From: a virus
Virus record (IMG/VR): IMGVR_UViG_3300042561_001206
Location: 27,596 to 91,595 of that record
DNA: 64,000 bases
Direction: 5' to 3' (one strand)
Below are positions 55,132 through 63,609 of the stretch, in pieces. Each line of letters begins with the position of its first letter. Positions within the stretch are counted from its first letter, which is position 1. The notes under the pieces were generated by a model. The model was given only the letters and a program-made list of their open reading frames with translations. It was not told the DNA's origin and ran no database searches. A program made the position numbers and the translations under genes.

Positions 55132-55532
55132 ATTGGATTTACGAAGATAAAGATTTTTCTGAAGAGCAGATAGAGGATAACTATGGCTTTGTATATGTAA
55201 TTACAAATTTACAGACCGGTAAAAAATATATCGGGAAAAAGTTTTTTTACTCGTTAAAAACAAAAGTTATTAAAGGTAAGAAAAAACGGCAAAAATTATC
55301 TTCGGATTGGAAAACATACTTTGGTTCTAACACAGAACTACAAAATGATGTTAAACTACTTGGACAAAGTATGTTTAAAAGGGAAATAATTTATCTTTGT
55401 AAAACAAAAGGCGAGTGTGGTTACATGGAAGCAAAAGAACAATTTCAAAAATGTGTTCTTGAATCAAACGAATACTACAATACTTGGATAATGGTAAGAG
55501 TTAGAAAAAATCACCTAAAAGGTATTAAATGA
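55122..55532 (+). CDS. GIY-YIG-type nuclease-like protein
   Basis: 136 aa. GFVYVITNLQTGKKYIGKKFFYSLKTK has the two strands of the GIY-YIG fold (here YVI and YIG), followed by DWKTYFGSNTEL and FKREIIYLCKTKGECGYMEAKEQF with the Arg and Glu of the active site. In T4-like phages such short members are often free-standing homing-type (seg) or accessory nucleases. ATG 55122 overlaps the zinc-ribbon stop by 10 bases. Its location after nrdB fits an inserted element. Confidence 0.8.
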   Translation: MEINWIYEDKDFSEEQIEDNYGFVYVITNLQTGKKYIGKKFFYSLKTKVIKGKKKRQKLSSDWKTYFGSNTELQNDVKLLGQSMFKREIIYLCKTKGECGYMEAKEQFQKCVLESNEYYNTWIMVRVRKNHLKGIK

Positions 55533-55906
55533 TGGACTTAAAAAAGATTGATCCTAGTTTATATGACGGTGTTGATTTTTATCGTCAAGACAATCAATCA
55601 ATTAATATTTCGGCATTTAAACTAATAGAAACAGGTAATAAAAAAGACGGCTCGCCAATGGGCGATTTGTATGATATTATCATATTTCCTGATGTAAACA
55701 AAAAACCTTCTTTGCCAGAAAGATTTCAAGCAATATTAACTTCACCTTTAGATTATGTGGAAAGAATGGTTGAAAGTGGTTTTCTTGGTGTTGTTGTGCG
55801 AGCAACAGACACCTCTGATGACTACATGAAAGAAGTTTTCGATGAAATTAATGAAAACATGACTGTTTGTATTAAAAACTATGAGGAACGTGAAAATGTT
55901 AAATAA
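55529..55906 (+). CDS. Hypothetical protein
   Basis: 125 aa, no family recognised. KKIDPSLYDGVDFYRQDNQSINISAFKLIETG, MGDLYDIIIFPDVNKKP and LTSPLDYVERMVESGFLGVVVRAT suggest a small alpha/beta fold. It overlaps the GIY-YIG gene by 4 bases and the next by 11, so it is coupled to both. Confidence 0.75.
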   Translation: MMDLKKIDPSLYDGVDFYRQDNQSINISAFKLIETGNKKDGSPMGDLYDIIIFPDVNKKPSLPERFQAILTSPLDYVERMVESGFLGVVVRATDTSDDYMKEVFDEINENMTVCIKNYEERENVK

Positions 55907-56174
55907 GTATGAACTTAAAGAAGTTTTGCAAAATTCGGTTGTTACTGTTGTTTTCACGAAGGTTGACGGAACAGAAAGAGTGATGAATTGTACGTTGCTC
56001 CCGGAATACATTCCACAAGTTGTTGCAGAAAAACAACAACTTTTGACAGAAAGCTTGCCAAAAGCTGAAAATCCTAATACCATATCTGTATGGGACGTAG
56101 AAAGCAATGGTTGGCGTTCATTCCGTATTGACTCTGTAAAGACTGTAACTAAAAATGAGACTCACATCCGTTAA
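55896..56174 (+). CDS. Small SH3-like beta-barrel protein (WYL_2/DUF2693 type)
   Basis: 92 aa from ATG 55896. ELKEVLQNSVVTVVFTKVDGTERVMNCTLLPEYIP and ISVWDVESNGWRSFRIDSVKTV match the small phage beta-barrel family with the motif F-x-K-x-DG-x-E/R. These are common in T4-like phages; binding partners unknown. Overlaps the next gene by 20 bases. Confidence 0.72.
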   Translation: MLNKYELKEVLQNSVVTVVFTKVDGTERVMNCTLLPEYIPQVVAEKQQLLTESLPKAENPNTISVWDVESNGWRSFRIDSVKTVTKNETHIR

Positions 56175-57243
56175 AGATTATGAAAAGGTACTTTCAGGTG
56201 GTGAACCCACCTGGAAGAATGGCGAATCATCTATTGTCAAAGCATTGAATTGGTACAACTATCATTCAGATTCAAAAGATAGTAAAAAGTACACTATTCA
56301 TTATCTCAAAGAAAATAAAACCAAAAAAGAAACACTCGATTTGATCGAAAAGGCTCCAGAGGACCTTTTTTCAAATCTTGGTTTTGTTTGCCGTATTAAA
56401 ATGCGTGGCGGTCCAATTACTGAAAATAATCAGAAATGGATTGATACGACAATTCAAAGCATAGCAAAAAAAGTTCAGCCTGTTATAAAAGTAAAGGCAG
56501 AAGAAGTCAAGACTGTATCAATTCAAGATCGAATTCAAGAAAAATCAAAAGAAATAATTGGTGAACTTGAAAGTATTGTTGATGATTGCTTTTCTGTTCG
56601 TGATTTTGATGCAGTTGATCCGTATGAAATCATGCAAACACTCTCCGTAAAAGGTGTTCACGCCAATCATATCATTTCCTTTTTTAAGACTCGTGTATCT
56701 GAATTTGAAGAAGTGCTTTCAAGCAAAGATTCGCAATTGATTGAAGGTTATTCAAACTTTTCAAAAAGTGAACTCAAACAATATCTTGCATATCTTAAAA
56801 GAATCATTTCTGATGCGGAACGAATCACTCATGTAAATAAGTTGACACGGGCTCCTCGAAAGAAAAAAGCTAAACCTGTCGATAAAGTGATTTCAAAATT
56901 GCAATTCAAAAAAGAAGACTCAGAATACAAAGTCGCATCGGTGAACCCAGCGGATATTGTAGGCTGCACTCAACTTTGGGTGTTCAATACGAAGACACGT
57001 AAAGTCGGTGTGTACAATTCAATCGACGATGCTGGGCTTTCGGTAAAGGGTACTACAATCATCAATTTCAACGAATCAACCTCCGTACAAAAAACTCTTA
57101 GAAAGCCTGAAGTGTCTCTTCCTGAACTTATCAAAGCCGGTAAAGTTACACTTCGTAAATTTTTGAGTAATATCAATGCAGTCGAACAGTCGTTGACAGG
57201 AAGAATTAATTCTGATACTATTCTTGTCAGGATTATCAAATAA
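56155..57243 (+). CDS. Conserved-type hypothetical (two-domain)
   Basis: 362 aa, no family recognised. Residues about 1-80 are a small domain (SVKDYEKVLSGGEPTWKN, VKALNWYNYH); about 125-235 a helical middle (DRIQEKSKEIIGELESIVDDCF, YLAYLKRIISDAERI); a basic linker RAPRKKKAKP; then a beta C-terminal domain (VASVNPADIVGCTQLWVFNTKTRKVGVY). Position before RNase H recurs in similar phages, as I recall. DNA binding is possible from the basic linker. Confidence 0.75.
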   Translation: MRLTSVKDYEKVLSGGEPTWKNGESSIVKALNWYNYHSDSKDSKKYTIHYLKENKTKKETLDLIEKAPEDLFSNLGFVCRIKMRGGPITENNQKWIDTTIQSIAKKVQPVIKVKAEEVKTVSIQDRIQEKSKEIIGELESIVDDCFSVRDFDAVDPYEIMQTLSVKGVHANHIISFFKTRVSEFEEVLSSKDSQLIEGYSNFSKSELKQYLAYLKRIISDAERITHVNKLTRAPRKKKAKPVDKVISKLQFKKEDSEYKVASVNPADIVGCTQLWVFNTKTRKVGVYNSIDDAGLSVKGTTIINFNESTSVQKTLRKPEVSLPELIKAGKVTLRKFLSNINAVEQSLTGRINSDTILVRIIK

Positions 57244-57251
57244 AGGTTATC

Positions 57252-58094
57252 ATGATTTTAATTGATCTCAATCAGGTTCTATTGTCTGGCATCATGGCAC
57301 AAATTTCCGACAATAAAACCAAAATAGAAGAAGGGCTTGTTCGCCATCTTGTTTTGAATGTACTTCGCACACATATCAAACAGTTCAAAACTGAATATGG
57401 TGATGTTATTCTCTGTTGTGATAATAAAAACTATTGGCGCAAAGAATACTTTCCTTATTACAAAGCTGGGCGCAAAAAAGCGCGAGAAAAGACCGATCTT
57501 GACTGGCATCTGATTTTTCAAATTCTTGGTGAAATTAAAAAAGAATTGAAACTTTATTTCCCATATCGCGTACTTGATATTGATGGTGCAGAAGCCGACG
57601 ATATCATTGGCACACTTGCCGCAAAATATGCAACCCGTGAAAAGGTACTCATCATCTCAAGTGATGGCGACTTTCTTCAACTGCAAATAAACAAGAATGT
57701 TAAACAATACAATCCTGTTTTGAAAAAATATATCAAGTCGGATAATCCCGTTCTTGATCTAAAAGAAAAGATTATCAAGGGTGACAAAGGCGATGGTATT
57801 CCAAACATCATTTCACCCTCTAATTGTTTCATCATGGAACAAAGGCAAAAGCCCATCACTAAAAACAAACTGAGTGATTTTCTTGATACGCACCATTCTT
57901 TTTACGAAGAATCTGCAAGGCTCGGTTTTTCCCGCAATCAAACATTGATTGATCTTAGTTTTACACCACAAAATATCAAAGACCAAATCAATGAAGCTTT
58001 TGAAAACACAAAGCCGGCACCCAAGTCTGCTTTGATTAATTACTTCATGGAAAAGAAACTTAAAAACCTAATGGATGTTATCGAGGAATTTTAA
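57252..58094 (+). CDS. rnh: RNase H (5'-3' exonuclease/FEN-type, T4 rnh)
   Basis: 280 aa. IDLNQVLLSG, VILCCDNKNYWRKEYFPYYKAGRK, DIDGAEADDIIGTLA and VLIISSDGDFLQL, then GDKGDGIPN, give the acidic residues of the FEN-1-like active site in order; T4 RNase H is 305 aa. It removes RNA primers and adjacent DNA from Okazaki fragments. Adjacent gene overlaps one base. Confidence 0.9.
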   Translation: MILIDLNQVLLSGIMAQISDNKTKIEEGLVRHLVLNVLRTHIKQFKTEYGDVILCCDNKNYWRKEYFPYYKAGRKKAREKTDLDWHLIFQILGEIKKELKLYFPYRVLDIDGAEADDIIGTLAAKYATREKVLIISSDGDFLQLQINKNVKQYNPVLKKYIKSDNPVLDLKEKIIKGDKGDGIPNIISPSNCFIMEQRQKPITKNKLSDFLDTHHSFYEESARLGFSRNQTLIDLSFTPQNIKDQINEAFENTKPAPKSALINYFMEKKLKNLMDVIEEF

Positions 58095-58516
58095 TGAGAA
58101 AAAACATTTATGAAATTTTTGATGAGTTTGAACTCGCAAAAACAAAAAAAGATAAAATTGATGTTCTAGCAAAACATTGGTCGCCAACACTTAAACTGGT
58201 TTTGCAACTTGCATATCGACCAGAAGTTCAGTGGAAGTACAACAAATATCCGGAAGAATACCGACCTCAAAGCACTGTAGAAGGAATTTCTTTTGCATCA
58301 CTTGATACAGAACTAAAGAGGCTGTATATTTTTCAAAAAGGAAATCCAACCGCAGAGAAACTAACCGAAAAAAGAAGTAAAGAACTTCTTATTTTGGTTC
58401 TAGAATCTCTTGAACCACGTGAAGCGGATGTTGTTATGAATATTTTTAAAAAGGATCTGGATGTGAAAGGATTGACAGTTAAGTTTATCCGTGATAACAT
58501 TCCAGGAGTCTTGTAA
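58094..58516 (+). CDS. DUF6433-like hypothetical next to RNase H
   Basis: 140 aa, helical, basic and acidic patches. IYEIFDEFELAKTKKDKIDVLAKHWSPTLKLVLQLAYRPEVQWKYN, and later LLILVLESLEPREADVVMNIFKKDLDVKGLTVKFIRDNIPG. I recall this as a conserved neighbour of RNase H in T4-like phages of aquatic bacteria; in T4 the equivalent place is near dsbA/33/59. Its role is unknown. Confidence 0.75.
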   Translation: MRKNIYEIFDEFELAKTKKDKIDVLAKHWSPTLKLVLQLAYRPEVQWKYNKYPEEYRPQSTVEGISFASLDTELKRLYIFQKGNPTAEKLTEKRSKELLILVLESLEPREADVVMNIFKKDLDVKGLTVKFIRDNIPGVL

Positions 58517-58537
58517 ATTAACTACGGAGTATAATAA

Positions 58538-58735
58538 GTGTCAAAATTCGTTGGAAAGTTTCGTCAAAATCGTAACTATATGGACGATGATGATTATTCA
58601 AAGGGCTTCTCTAAAAATAAAAAACGCAAAAAAGATGAATATCGAGAAATGCGTAAAATGAAAATGCGAAATCAGGATGATGACGCATATGGTTATGATG
58701 ATCATGAAACACCAAAACGAATGAAATCGTATTAA
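58538..58735 (+). CDS. Small highly charged protein
   Basis: 65 aa, starting GTG 58538 with GGAG about 10 nt upstream. KFVGKFRQNRNYMDDDDY, then SKNKKRKKDEYREMRKMKMRNQDDDAYGYDDHE: alternating acidic and basic clusters, probably disordered. Could bind nucleic acid. Function unknown; the last gene before the 58747 promoter. Confidence 0.65.
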   Translation: MSKFVGKFRQNRNYMDDDDYSKGFSKNKKRKKDEYREMRKMKMRNQDDDAYGYDDHETPKRMKSY

Positions 58736-58746
58736 AAAAACAACAC

Positions 58747-58775
58747 TTGACAGGATCCGTCGGATGTGCTAGAAT
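58747..58775 (+). promoter_or_regulatory. Sigma70-type promoter
   Basis: TTGACA 58747-58752, 17-nt spacer, TAGAAT 58770-58775. An A-tract and ACAAC (58734-58744) lie 2 nt upstream of the -35 box, as at other promoters here. Reads into the 58799 gene. Confidence 0.82.
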
Positions 58776-58798
58776 AGCAGTTCGACGGAGAATACATT

Positions 58799-59131
58799 AT
58801 GCTAATCTACACTGCGACTCAAAAGTCAAAGCACAAACTCGCGCCTAAAAAAGAGCGAGAAGAATATGATGCTTGGCTCAAAAAACATCAGACCAATCGA
58901 GTTATTAAACCTATTACTGCAAAACCAAAATATGAACTAAAAGTACCTCCTGGTCGGTCTACGACAAAACACATTCCATCTGTGGATTCTGGGCTTTCCT
59001 TTGCGGCTGCTGCACCTCGCAAAGTTTACACTGGAGATAAAATCATCGGAATCGGCACTTTGCACAAATCCAATGCTGTTCCAATTTTTTCCGATGAAGA
59101 AGCCAAAGATATTGCTAAAATGAGGAGGTAA
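58799..59131 (+). CDS. Conserved-type hypothetical
   Basis: 110 aa, basic. KKEREEYDAWLKKHQTNR in the first half, then VPPGRSTTKHIPSVDSG and KVYTGDKIIGIGTLHKSNAVPIFSDEEAKDIAKMRR. The last part is a pattern I know from many phage and some bacterial hypotheticals. First gene after the promoter at 58747 (GGAG upstream), hence likely early. Function unknown. Confidence 0.78.
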   Translation: MLIYTATQKSKHKLAPKKEREEYDAWLKKHQTNRVIKPITAKPKYELKVPPGRSTTKHIPSVDSGLSFAAAAPRKVYTGDKIIGIGTLHKSNAVPIFSDEEAKDIAKMRR

Positions 59132-59132
59132 C

Positions 59133-59369
59133 ATGAACGAAAAATTTGAAGATATGCAACCCTGGCAACAACTGACACGAATTATTGATTCTTGGATCAA
59201 TCCTTTTGTGGGCTTTTGTACTATTGAAGATGCACCTGACGGTTCTGGTGACGGAATTCTGACTTTTCCTGATGGATTCTGTGAAAAAGTGGGCTGGGAA
59301 GAGGGAGACACAATAAATATTGAAGCTCCAGGTGACGGAACGCTTGTTTTGACAAAAAAACAACAGTAA
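59133..59369 (+). CDS. Small AbrB/MazE-like protein
   Basis: 78 aa. After a helical start (WQQLTRIIDSWINPF), the C-terminal half DGILTFPDGFCEKVGWEEGDTINIEAPGDGTLVL resembles the swapped-hairpin AbrB/SpoVT fold (L-P-x-x-x-x-x-x-GW-x-x-GD-x-I). AbrB-type proteins bind DNA or act as antitoxins; no toxin gene is seen nearby. It follows the previous gene by one base. Confidence 0.6.
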   Translation: MNEKFEDMQPWQQLTRIIDSWINPFVGFCTIEDAPDGSGDGILTFPDGFCEKVGWEEGDTINIEAPGDGTLVLTKKQQ

Positions 59370-59391
59370 AACTCGTAAAAACTCAAAAAAC

Positions 59392-59420
59392 TTGACTTTT
59401 TTGTCGAAAATTGCTAAAAT
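59392..59420 (+). promoter_or_regulatory. Sigma70-type promoter
   Basis: TTGACT 59392-59397, 17-nt spacer, TAAAAT 59415-59420, before the metalloprotease/VWA gene at 59456. Confidence 0.75.
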
Positions 59421-59455
59421 TTCACTCAAGTAAGCAATTTTAACAAGGAAAAGTG

Positions 59456-61609
59456 ATGCTTCTTCAATCAAAATCAAATCTTGCTCGTCTGATGGCTACG
59501 GAAAACATTTTCATCGAGCAAAAAAAAGTTTCAACTGCGTTTTTTGACCTAGAAAATCGCACTTTGACAATTCCTGTGCTAAACGGAAAACTCTCCGCTG
59601 AACTTTATGACCTTTTGCTTGGGCATGAAGTCGGGCATGCGCTGGAAACTCCAAAAGAAGGCTGGCATCATTCTGTTGTCGATCTAAAAGTCAATCGTAC
59701 CATACTCAACGTATGCGAAGATGCGCGTATCGAGAAAAAAATCAAACGCAAATTTCCTGGAATTCGCCCATCCTTTCTGAAAGGTTACCGCGAACTCATG
59801 GATATGGACTTTTTTGGTGTTAAAGGGCATGATCTGAATTATCTTAACTTTATTGACAGGCTCAACCTGTACACTAAAGGCGGTTCAGCGCAGGGGATTG
59901 AATTTCTTCCTGTTGAAGAAGAACTTCTACGCGAGGTTGAAGAAACAGAAACCTTCGATGAAGTTGTCAAAGTCGCGCTTAAAATTCAAGAGTATATGAA
60001 ACAATCGGCCGAAGAAGAAAAGAATCTTTCTTTGACTGATATATTCATTGATCTGGATGAACTCGAAGAATCAGATTATGATGAAGGTGATGACTTTTAT
60101 GAGGATGTTTTTGAAGTAGGCGGCTCAAAAAGCAACAGCAAAGAGAATAAGAGTAAAGAGGATAAGAAATCCAAACTCCGTGGTGCTGGGCTTGACGGTT
60201 CAATCGATTCAGAAACCGACAAAACTTTCCGTGAAAAGGAAAACCTTCTTCGTGATTCTTCATCACGTTATGGTTCAGTCTATGCTAACATTCCAAAATT
60301 GAACTTGGAAAATATCATCGTTCCATATTCCTATTTGATGAATGAGTTTGACAATGAAAACAAAAAATATTCTTTTTATTCACTAAACGAATATATTTCA
60401 AACTTCAACAAATTCAAAAACGAAAGTAGTAAAGTTGTTTCTTACCTTGTCAAAGAGTTCGAACTTCGTAAGAATGCGGAACAACAATCGAAAGTTCGCA
60501 TTTCTAAGACTGGCGATTTGAACATGAACCGTATTCATGAGTATAAATTGACCGATGATATCTTTGCGCGCCTTGCATCAGTGCCCAATGGTAAGTCACA
60601 TGGGCTTATCATGTTCATTGATTGGTCTGGTTCGATGACGAATCATATGAATAATACGGTAAGGCAACTTTTGAATCTTGTTTTATTCTGCAAGAAAATC
60701 AATATTCCGTTTGATGTATATGGTTTCTCGACACACCTTACACTTGAAAGGAGTATGAGAATTAATGATAATGAAGATATCTTGAGCAAAGAGGTAAAGA
60801 TTGGTGATCTTAGCCCAAATCCTTTTTCTCTTCTTCATTTGCTTTCAAGTAAAATGAAAGTTCGTGAGTTTACGAAAATGTGTTCAATTCTTCTTGGGCT
60901 TGGTGCGAAGCTTTCACGTACACAGATTGGTAAGCCACTTGAAAATGGTTTAGACATGTCGGTTCCAAACATTCTTTCGTTGTCGGGTACTCCTTTGAAC
61001 GAAGCCATTCTTGCTTGTTTTGAAATTATTCCAAAATTCAAGACCGACAATAAGGTACAGGTTGTCAATACGGTGTTTCTGACTGATGGTGAAGGTTCGA
61101 CCATTTATGGATATTATGAAGAGCAAAATGCAAGAAAGTTAAAAGGTTTCAATAATTACCGTGATCGAATCATCTTTCGTGATCCGGTGACAAAAGCAAT
61201 TGCAGAAGTGTATGATACGATTGGTAATCCTTCCACCCAGGGCACTGACCAATCGATTGCGCTTTTGAGATTGTTGAAACAGCGGACCGACAGTAACATC
61301 GTTGGTTTCTATATCACTTCAAGTCAAGATGCTCGCGCTTCAATTTCGAACTTCATTACAAGAGAAGAAAAGAAGTCAATTGATACTTTTATGTCAGAGT
61401 TTCGCCGAAACAAGTATGCGATCTTGCAGAATGCTGGATTTGACGAATATTACTTTCTTCGTTCAAACGATTTGGTTATCGATGACGAGAATGATTTTGA
61501 AGTCTCATCAACGACAACCCGAGCATTGGTCAGCGCATTTTCTAAATATACGACCAATCGAATTACAAATCGTATTGTACTTAATCGTTTTATTCAATTG
61601 ATTGCATAG
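59456..61609 (+). CDS. HEVGH metallopeptidase-like / VWA (CobT-like) protein
   Basis: 717 aa. HEVGH at residues 57-61, followed by NVCEDARIEKKIKRKFPG (third ligand region), makes an N-terminal zincin. Residues about 195-240 are acidic linker. The C-terminal half has LIMFIDWSGSMTNHMNNTV, the D-x-S-x-S MIDAS of VWA domains, and VVNTVFLTDGEGS. Phage proteins of this kind resemble CobT, the VWA partner of a MoxR-type AAA+ ATPase (CobS); no such ATPase is in this window. ATG 59456 follows AAGGAA; GTG 59453 is possible. Confidence 0.82.
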   Translation: MLLQSKSNLARLMATENIFIEQKKVSTAFFDLENRTLTIPVLNGKLSAELYDLLLGHEVGHALETPKEGWHHSVVDLKVNRTILNVCEDARIEKKIKRKFPGIRPSFLKGYRELMDMDFFGVKGHDLNYLNFIDRLNLYTKGGSAQGIEFLPVEEELLREVEETETFDEVVKVALKIQEYMKQSAEEEKNLSLTDIFIDLDELEESDYDEGDDFYEDVFEVGGSKSNSKENKSKEDKKSKLRGAGLDGSIDSETDKTFREKENLLRDSSSRYGSVYANIPKLNLENIIVPYSYLMNEFDNENKKYSFYSLNEYISNFNKFKNESSKVVSYLVKEFELRKNAEQQSKVRISKTGDLNMNRIHEYKLTDDIFARLASVPNGKSHGLIMFIDWSGSMTNHMNNTVRQLLNLVLFCKKINIPFDVYGFSTHLTLERSMRINDNEDILSKEVKIGDLSPNPFSLLHLLSSKMKVREFTKMCSILLGLGAKLSRTQIGKPLENGLDMSVPNILSLSGTPLNEAILACFEIIPKFKTDNKVQVVNTVFLTDGEGSTIYGYYEEQNARKLKGFNNYRDRIIFRDPVTKAIAEVYDTIGNPSTQGTDQSIALLRLLKQRTDSNIVGFYITSSQDARASISNFITREEKKSIDTFMSEFRRNKYAILQNAGFDEYYFLRSNDLVIDDENDFEVSSTTTRALVSAFSKYTTNRITNRIVLNRFIQLIA

Positions 61610-61616
61610 GAAAATT

Positions 61617-62168
61617 ATGATTCATATTCATCGAAATGTATTGTCGGATGAACTCATTGACAGACTGTTTGCGTGGAACGAAGAAACAAAAGGTGGTGAC
61701 GTATGGGCATCCAATCAGGCCAAATGGTTGGATGTTCTGAAGTATGCTACGACGGGAACGATTCTTTCCAGAGTTTTACCTGACAATTTTAAGAACGACA
61801 TTTTCAATGACCTCTATCAAAGAGGAAAGATTGATTGGATGCCGCATACTGCATCGGCGCTTTTTTACATGGGCTTTCCACTTTCCTGTGTAAACTGGCA
61901 TCCAGACTTTCCCGATTTTGATGCAATGTCGATTTATCTAAGTAAAGAGTGGGATTCAAATTGGGGTGGTTGGTTTGCATGGACCGATGAGCGAGCCGGA
62001 AATGATCTGACGCAACCGGCGTTTAATGTTCCGTATGGTAAGTTTTTTGTACCTAGTTACAATTCAGCCATACATTCGACGAACACCGAGTGGCATTGTA
62101 CGACGCCCATTTCACCAAAAGCACCAGTTAGATATTCGATTCAACTTTGGTTCTCAAAAAAGACATAA
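61617..62168 (+). CDS. 2OG-Fe(II) oxygenase (prolyl hydroxylase-like)
   Basis: 183 aa from ATG 61617 (AGGA 5 nt upstream). VNWHPDFPDFDAMSIYLSKEWDSNWGGWFAWTDE has the H-x-D iron ligands, and AIHSTNTEWHCTTPI-(x)-RYSIQLWF the distal His and the 2-oxoglutarate-binding Arg. Second such enzyme of the window (the first is at 22680); the substrate could be a virion or host protein, a nucleobase or a small molecule. Confidence 0.82.
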   Translation: MIHIHRNVLSDELIDRLFAWNEETKGGDVWASNQAKWLDVLKYATTGTILSRVLPDNFKNDIFNDLYQRGKIDWMPHTASALFYMGFPLSCVNWHPDFPDFDAMSIYLSKEWDSNWGGWFAWTDERAGNDLTQPAFNVPYGKFFVPSYNSAIHSTNTEWHCTTPISPKAPVRYSIQLWFSKKT

Positions 62169-62174
62169 TCTATA

Positions 62175-62600
62175 ATGCCTGACGATCAGAAATATTTCAA
62201 AGCTCATCTGATTAGGTATCGTGATCCAGACTCAGAGGATTATATCTGGTTCTGGATTCATCCTTCTACAGGTAGAAAGATATCAGGTGACTTTCTAAAC
62301 CAAGAAGACGCCGAGATATGGTTCAAAGAAGTCATGGAAATCCACACTCAAACAAACGACCTTATTGCCAGAGCAAGATATGGCAAGTTTTTCAAACTCA
62401 AAGCAACCCTAGATGAACCTTACATTTTAAAACCAAACTGCCCCTTTTACTTTACAGTCGAAGACGGTAACCTCCTTTCAATACGAATCCTCGCTTTAGA
62501 TATAAAAGAAGCCCAAGCCCGTACCAGAGAATACTTTAGAGTCAAAGAATGGATTAAAGGTAATCCAAAGAAAAAACCCGAGGAAAAGAAAAATGACTGA
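62175..62600 (+). CDS. Hypothetical protein
   Basis: 141 aa, no family recognised. YFKAHLIRYRDPDSEDYIWFWIHPSTGRKISGDFLNQEDAEIWF and FKLKATLDEPYILKPNCPFYFTVEDGNLLSIRILA suggest a mixed alpha/beta protein with a basic tail (KGNPKKKPEEKK). It overlaps the next gene by 8 bases. Confidence 0.72.
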   Translation: MPDDQKYFKAHLIRYRDPDSEDYIWFWIHPSTGRKISGDFLNQEDAEIWFKEVMEIHTQTNDLIARARYGKFFKLKATLDEPYILKPNCPFYFTVEDGNLLSIRILALDIKEAQARTREYFRVKEWIKGNPKKKPEEKKND

Positions 62601-62790
62601 TGTTAAACCTGACGATAAAAGCGATGATCAACTCCGTCAAGTAGTAGAAGAATGCATTAAAGTGATTGAAAGTACCAACCTTGGTGATACAGCCCGTACA
62701 TCCTACGATACTTCACTGGTAGAATACACCCGCCAGAGATTTATACGTGATATACGAAAACGATTCAATCTAACTAACAGTAACTACTAG
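62593..62790 (+). CDS. Small helical hypothetical
   Basis: 65 aa, acidic start and helical core DDQLRQVVEECIKVIESTN, then SLVEYTRQRFIRDIRKRFNL. No family recognised. Coupled to the previous gene by overlap. Confidence 0.65.
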   Translation: MTDVKPDDKSDDQLRQVVEECIKVIESTNLGDTARTSYDTSLVEYTRQRFIRDIRKRFNLTNSNY

Positions 62791-62802
62791 GAGTAAAAAG
62801 AA

Positions 62803-63033
62803 ATGACCGAAGTTAAAGATATCTCAACCGAAACAAAAACCTGCAAAATCTACCAAGATGCGAATGGTACGTATGTAGTAGAATTTATCAATGGTGAACT
62901 CGCAGTAATGGCTGGAGCATTCTCAACAGTAGAGAAAGCCGAAGAAAAAGGAAATGAACTGCTCGTCGCCGAACATGTCTCTGGTGAAATGCTGGTTGGT
63001 GATGTATTACCCACTGAAGCCTCCACTGAATAA
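62803..63033 (+). CDS. Small acidic hypothetical
   Basis: 76 aa. TKTCKIYQDANGTYVVEFINGELAVMAGAFSTVEKAEEKGNELL: a short beta hairpin followed by a helix, with an acidic tail. TAGGAG lies upstream of ATG 62803. Last gene of the AT-rich part of the window. Confidence 0.68.
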   Translation: MTEVKDISTETKTCKIYQDANGTYVVEFINGELAVMAGAFSTVEKAEEKGNELLVAEHVSGEMLVGDVLPTEASTE

Positions 63034-63044
63034 CTCTGGGCTAC

Positions 63045-63107
63045 TCTGGGGCCCCTGAAAAAAATTCCGTATTAGGAAAAATCGAAAATTTGTGAGGGGG
63101 CCCCAGA
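63045..63107 (+). repeat. Perfect 11-bp inverted repeat around an AT-rich spacer
   Basis: TCTGGGGCCCC (63045-63055) and its exact reverse complement GGGGCCCCAGA (63097-63107), 41 nt apart; each arm also holds the palindrome GGGGCCCC. It could be a terminator, recombination site or assembly scar. It stands at the edge of the GC-rich end segment. The rest of 63034-63282 has no gene I can support. Confidence 0.65.
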
Positions 63108-63228
63108 AAATAAATTTTTAAAAAAAAGAGTTTGGGCCATAGCACGAAATTACTTACACCACGTAATTTTTACGCAACTGGCCCCCTAATTTTAAGCTGT
63201 CGCCAAAAAACAACACTTTCCACCACAT

Positions 63229-63256
63229 TTGCCACAACCTCTGGTTCCTGTATACT
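63229..63256 (+). promoter_or_regulatory. Probable promoter of the GC-rich segment
   Basis: TTGCCA 63229-63234, 16-nt spacer, TATACT 63251-63256, then CGGAG before ATG 63283. An A-tract plus ACAAC (63205-63214) lies upstream, the pattern of the other promoters. Confidence 0.6.
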
Positions 63257-63282
63257 TGGCACATATCAACACGGAGCCATCC

Positions 63283-63507
63283 ATGAGCACCAAAGCGAAA
63301 CGTGAACTAGCCGATTCCCTCTCGAAAACCTTCGTCCTTGGCGTTAAGCGTAAGGCGTCCAAAAGCATCAACACCACCGAGATTGATCATGTGAACGCCT
63401 ACAGTCTGGGCTACCTTGAGTCCTTCCTAGCCGGGCTGATGGCGTCCAACCCTAAGGTGATGGCTGAGGTAGTAGAGCGGATGAAAGCCCACGCCACCGA
63501 GGAGTAA
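63283..63507 (+). CDS. Hypothetical protein, GC-rich segment
   Basis: 74 aa from ATG 63283 (CGGAG upstream). STKAKRELADSLSKTFVLGVKRKASKSINTTEIDHVNAYSLGYLESFLAGLMASNPKVM: helical, Ala/Lys/Ser-rich. Codons are visibly GC-richer than in the rest of the window. No family recognised. Confidence 0.7.
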   Translation: MSTKAKRELADSLSKTFVLGVKRKASKSINTTEIDHVNAYSLGYLESFLAGLMASNPKVMAEVVERMKAHATEE

Positions 63508-63510
63508 AGC

Positions 63511-63609
63511 ATGAGCCGATTTGAAAACCTGTATCCCTATGCGATGGTCGCCACCTACATCCTGGTGGCGGTGGTTGCGGTACTTGACCTGTTTATCTGG
63601 AGACCATAA
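63511..63609 (+). CDS. Small single-span membrane protein, 32 aa
   Basis: ATG 63511 with GGAG 6 nt upstream, directly after the previous stop; TA-ATG overlap with the next gene. The peptide has a short polar start and one helix (AMVATYILVAVVAVLDLFIW) then RP. Such peptides are common in phage early regions. Coupling to both neighbours supports it. Confidence 0.6.
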   Translation: MSRFENLYPYAMVATYILVAVVAVLDLFIWRP

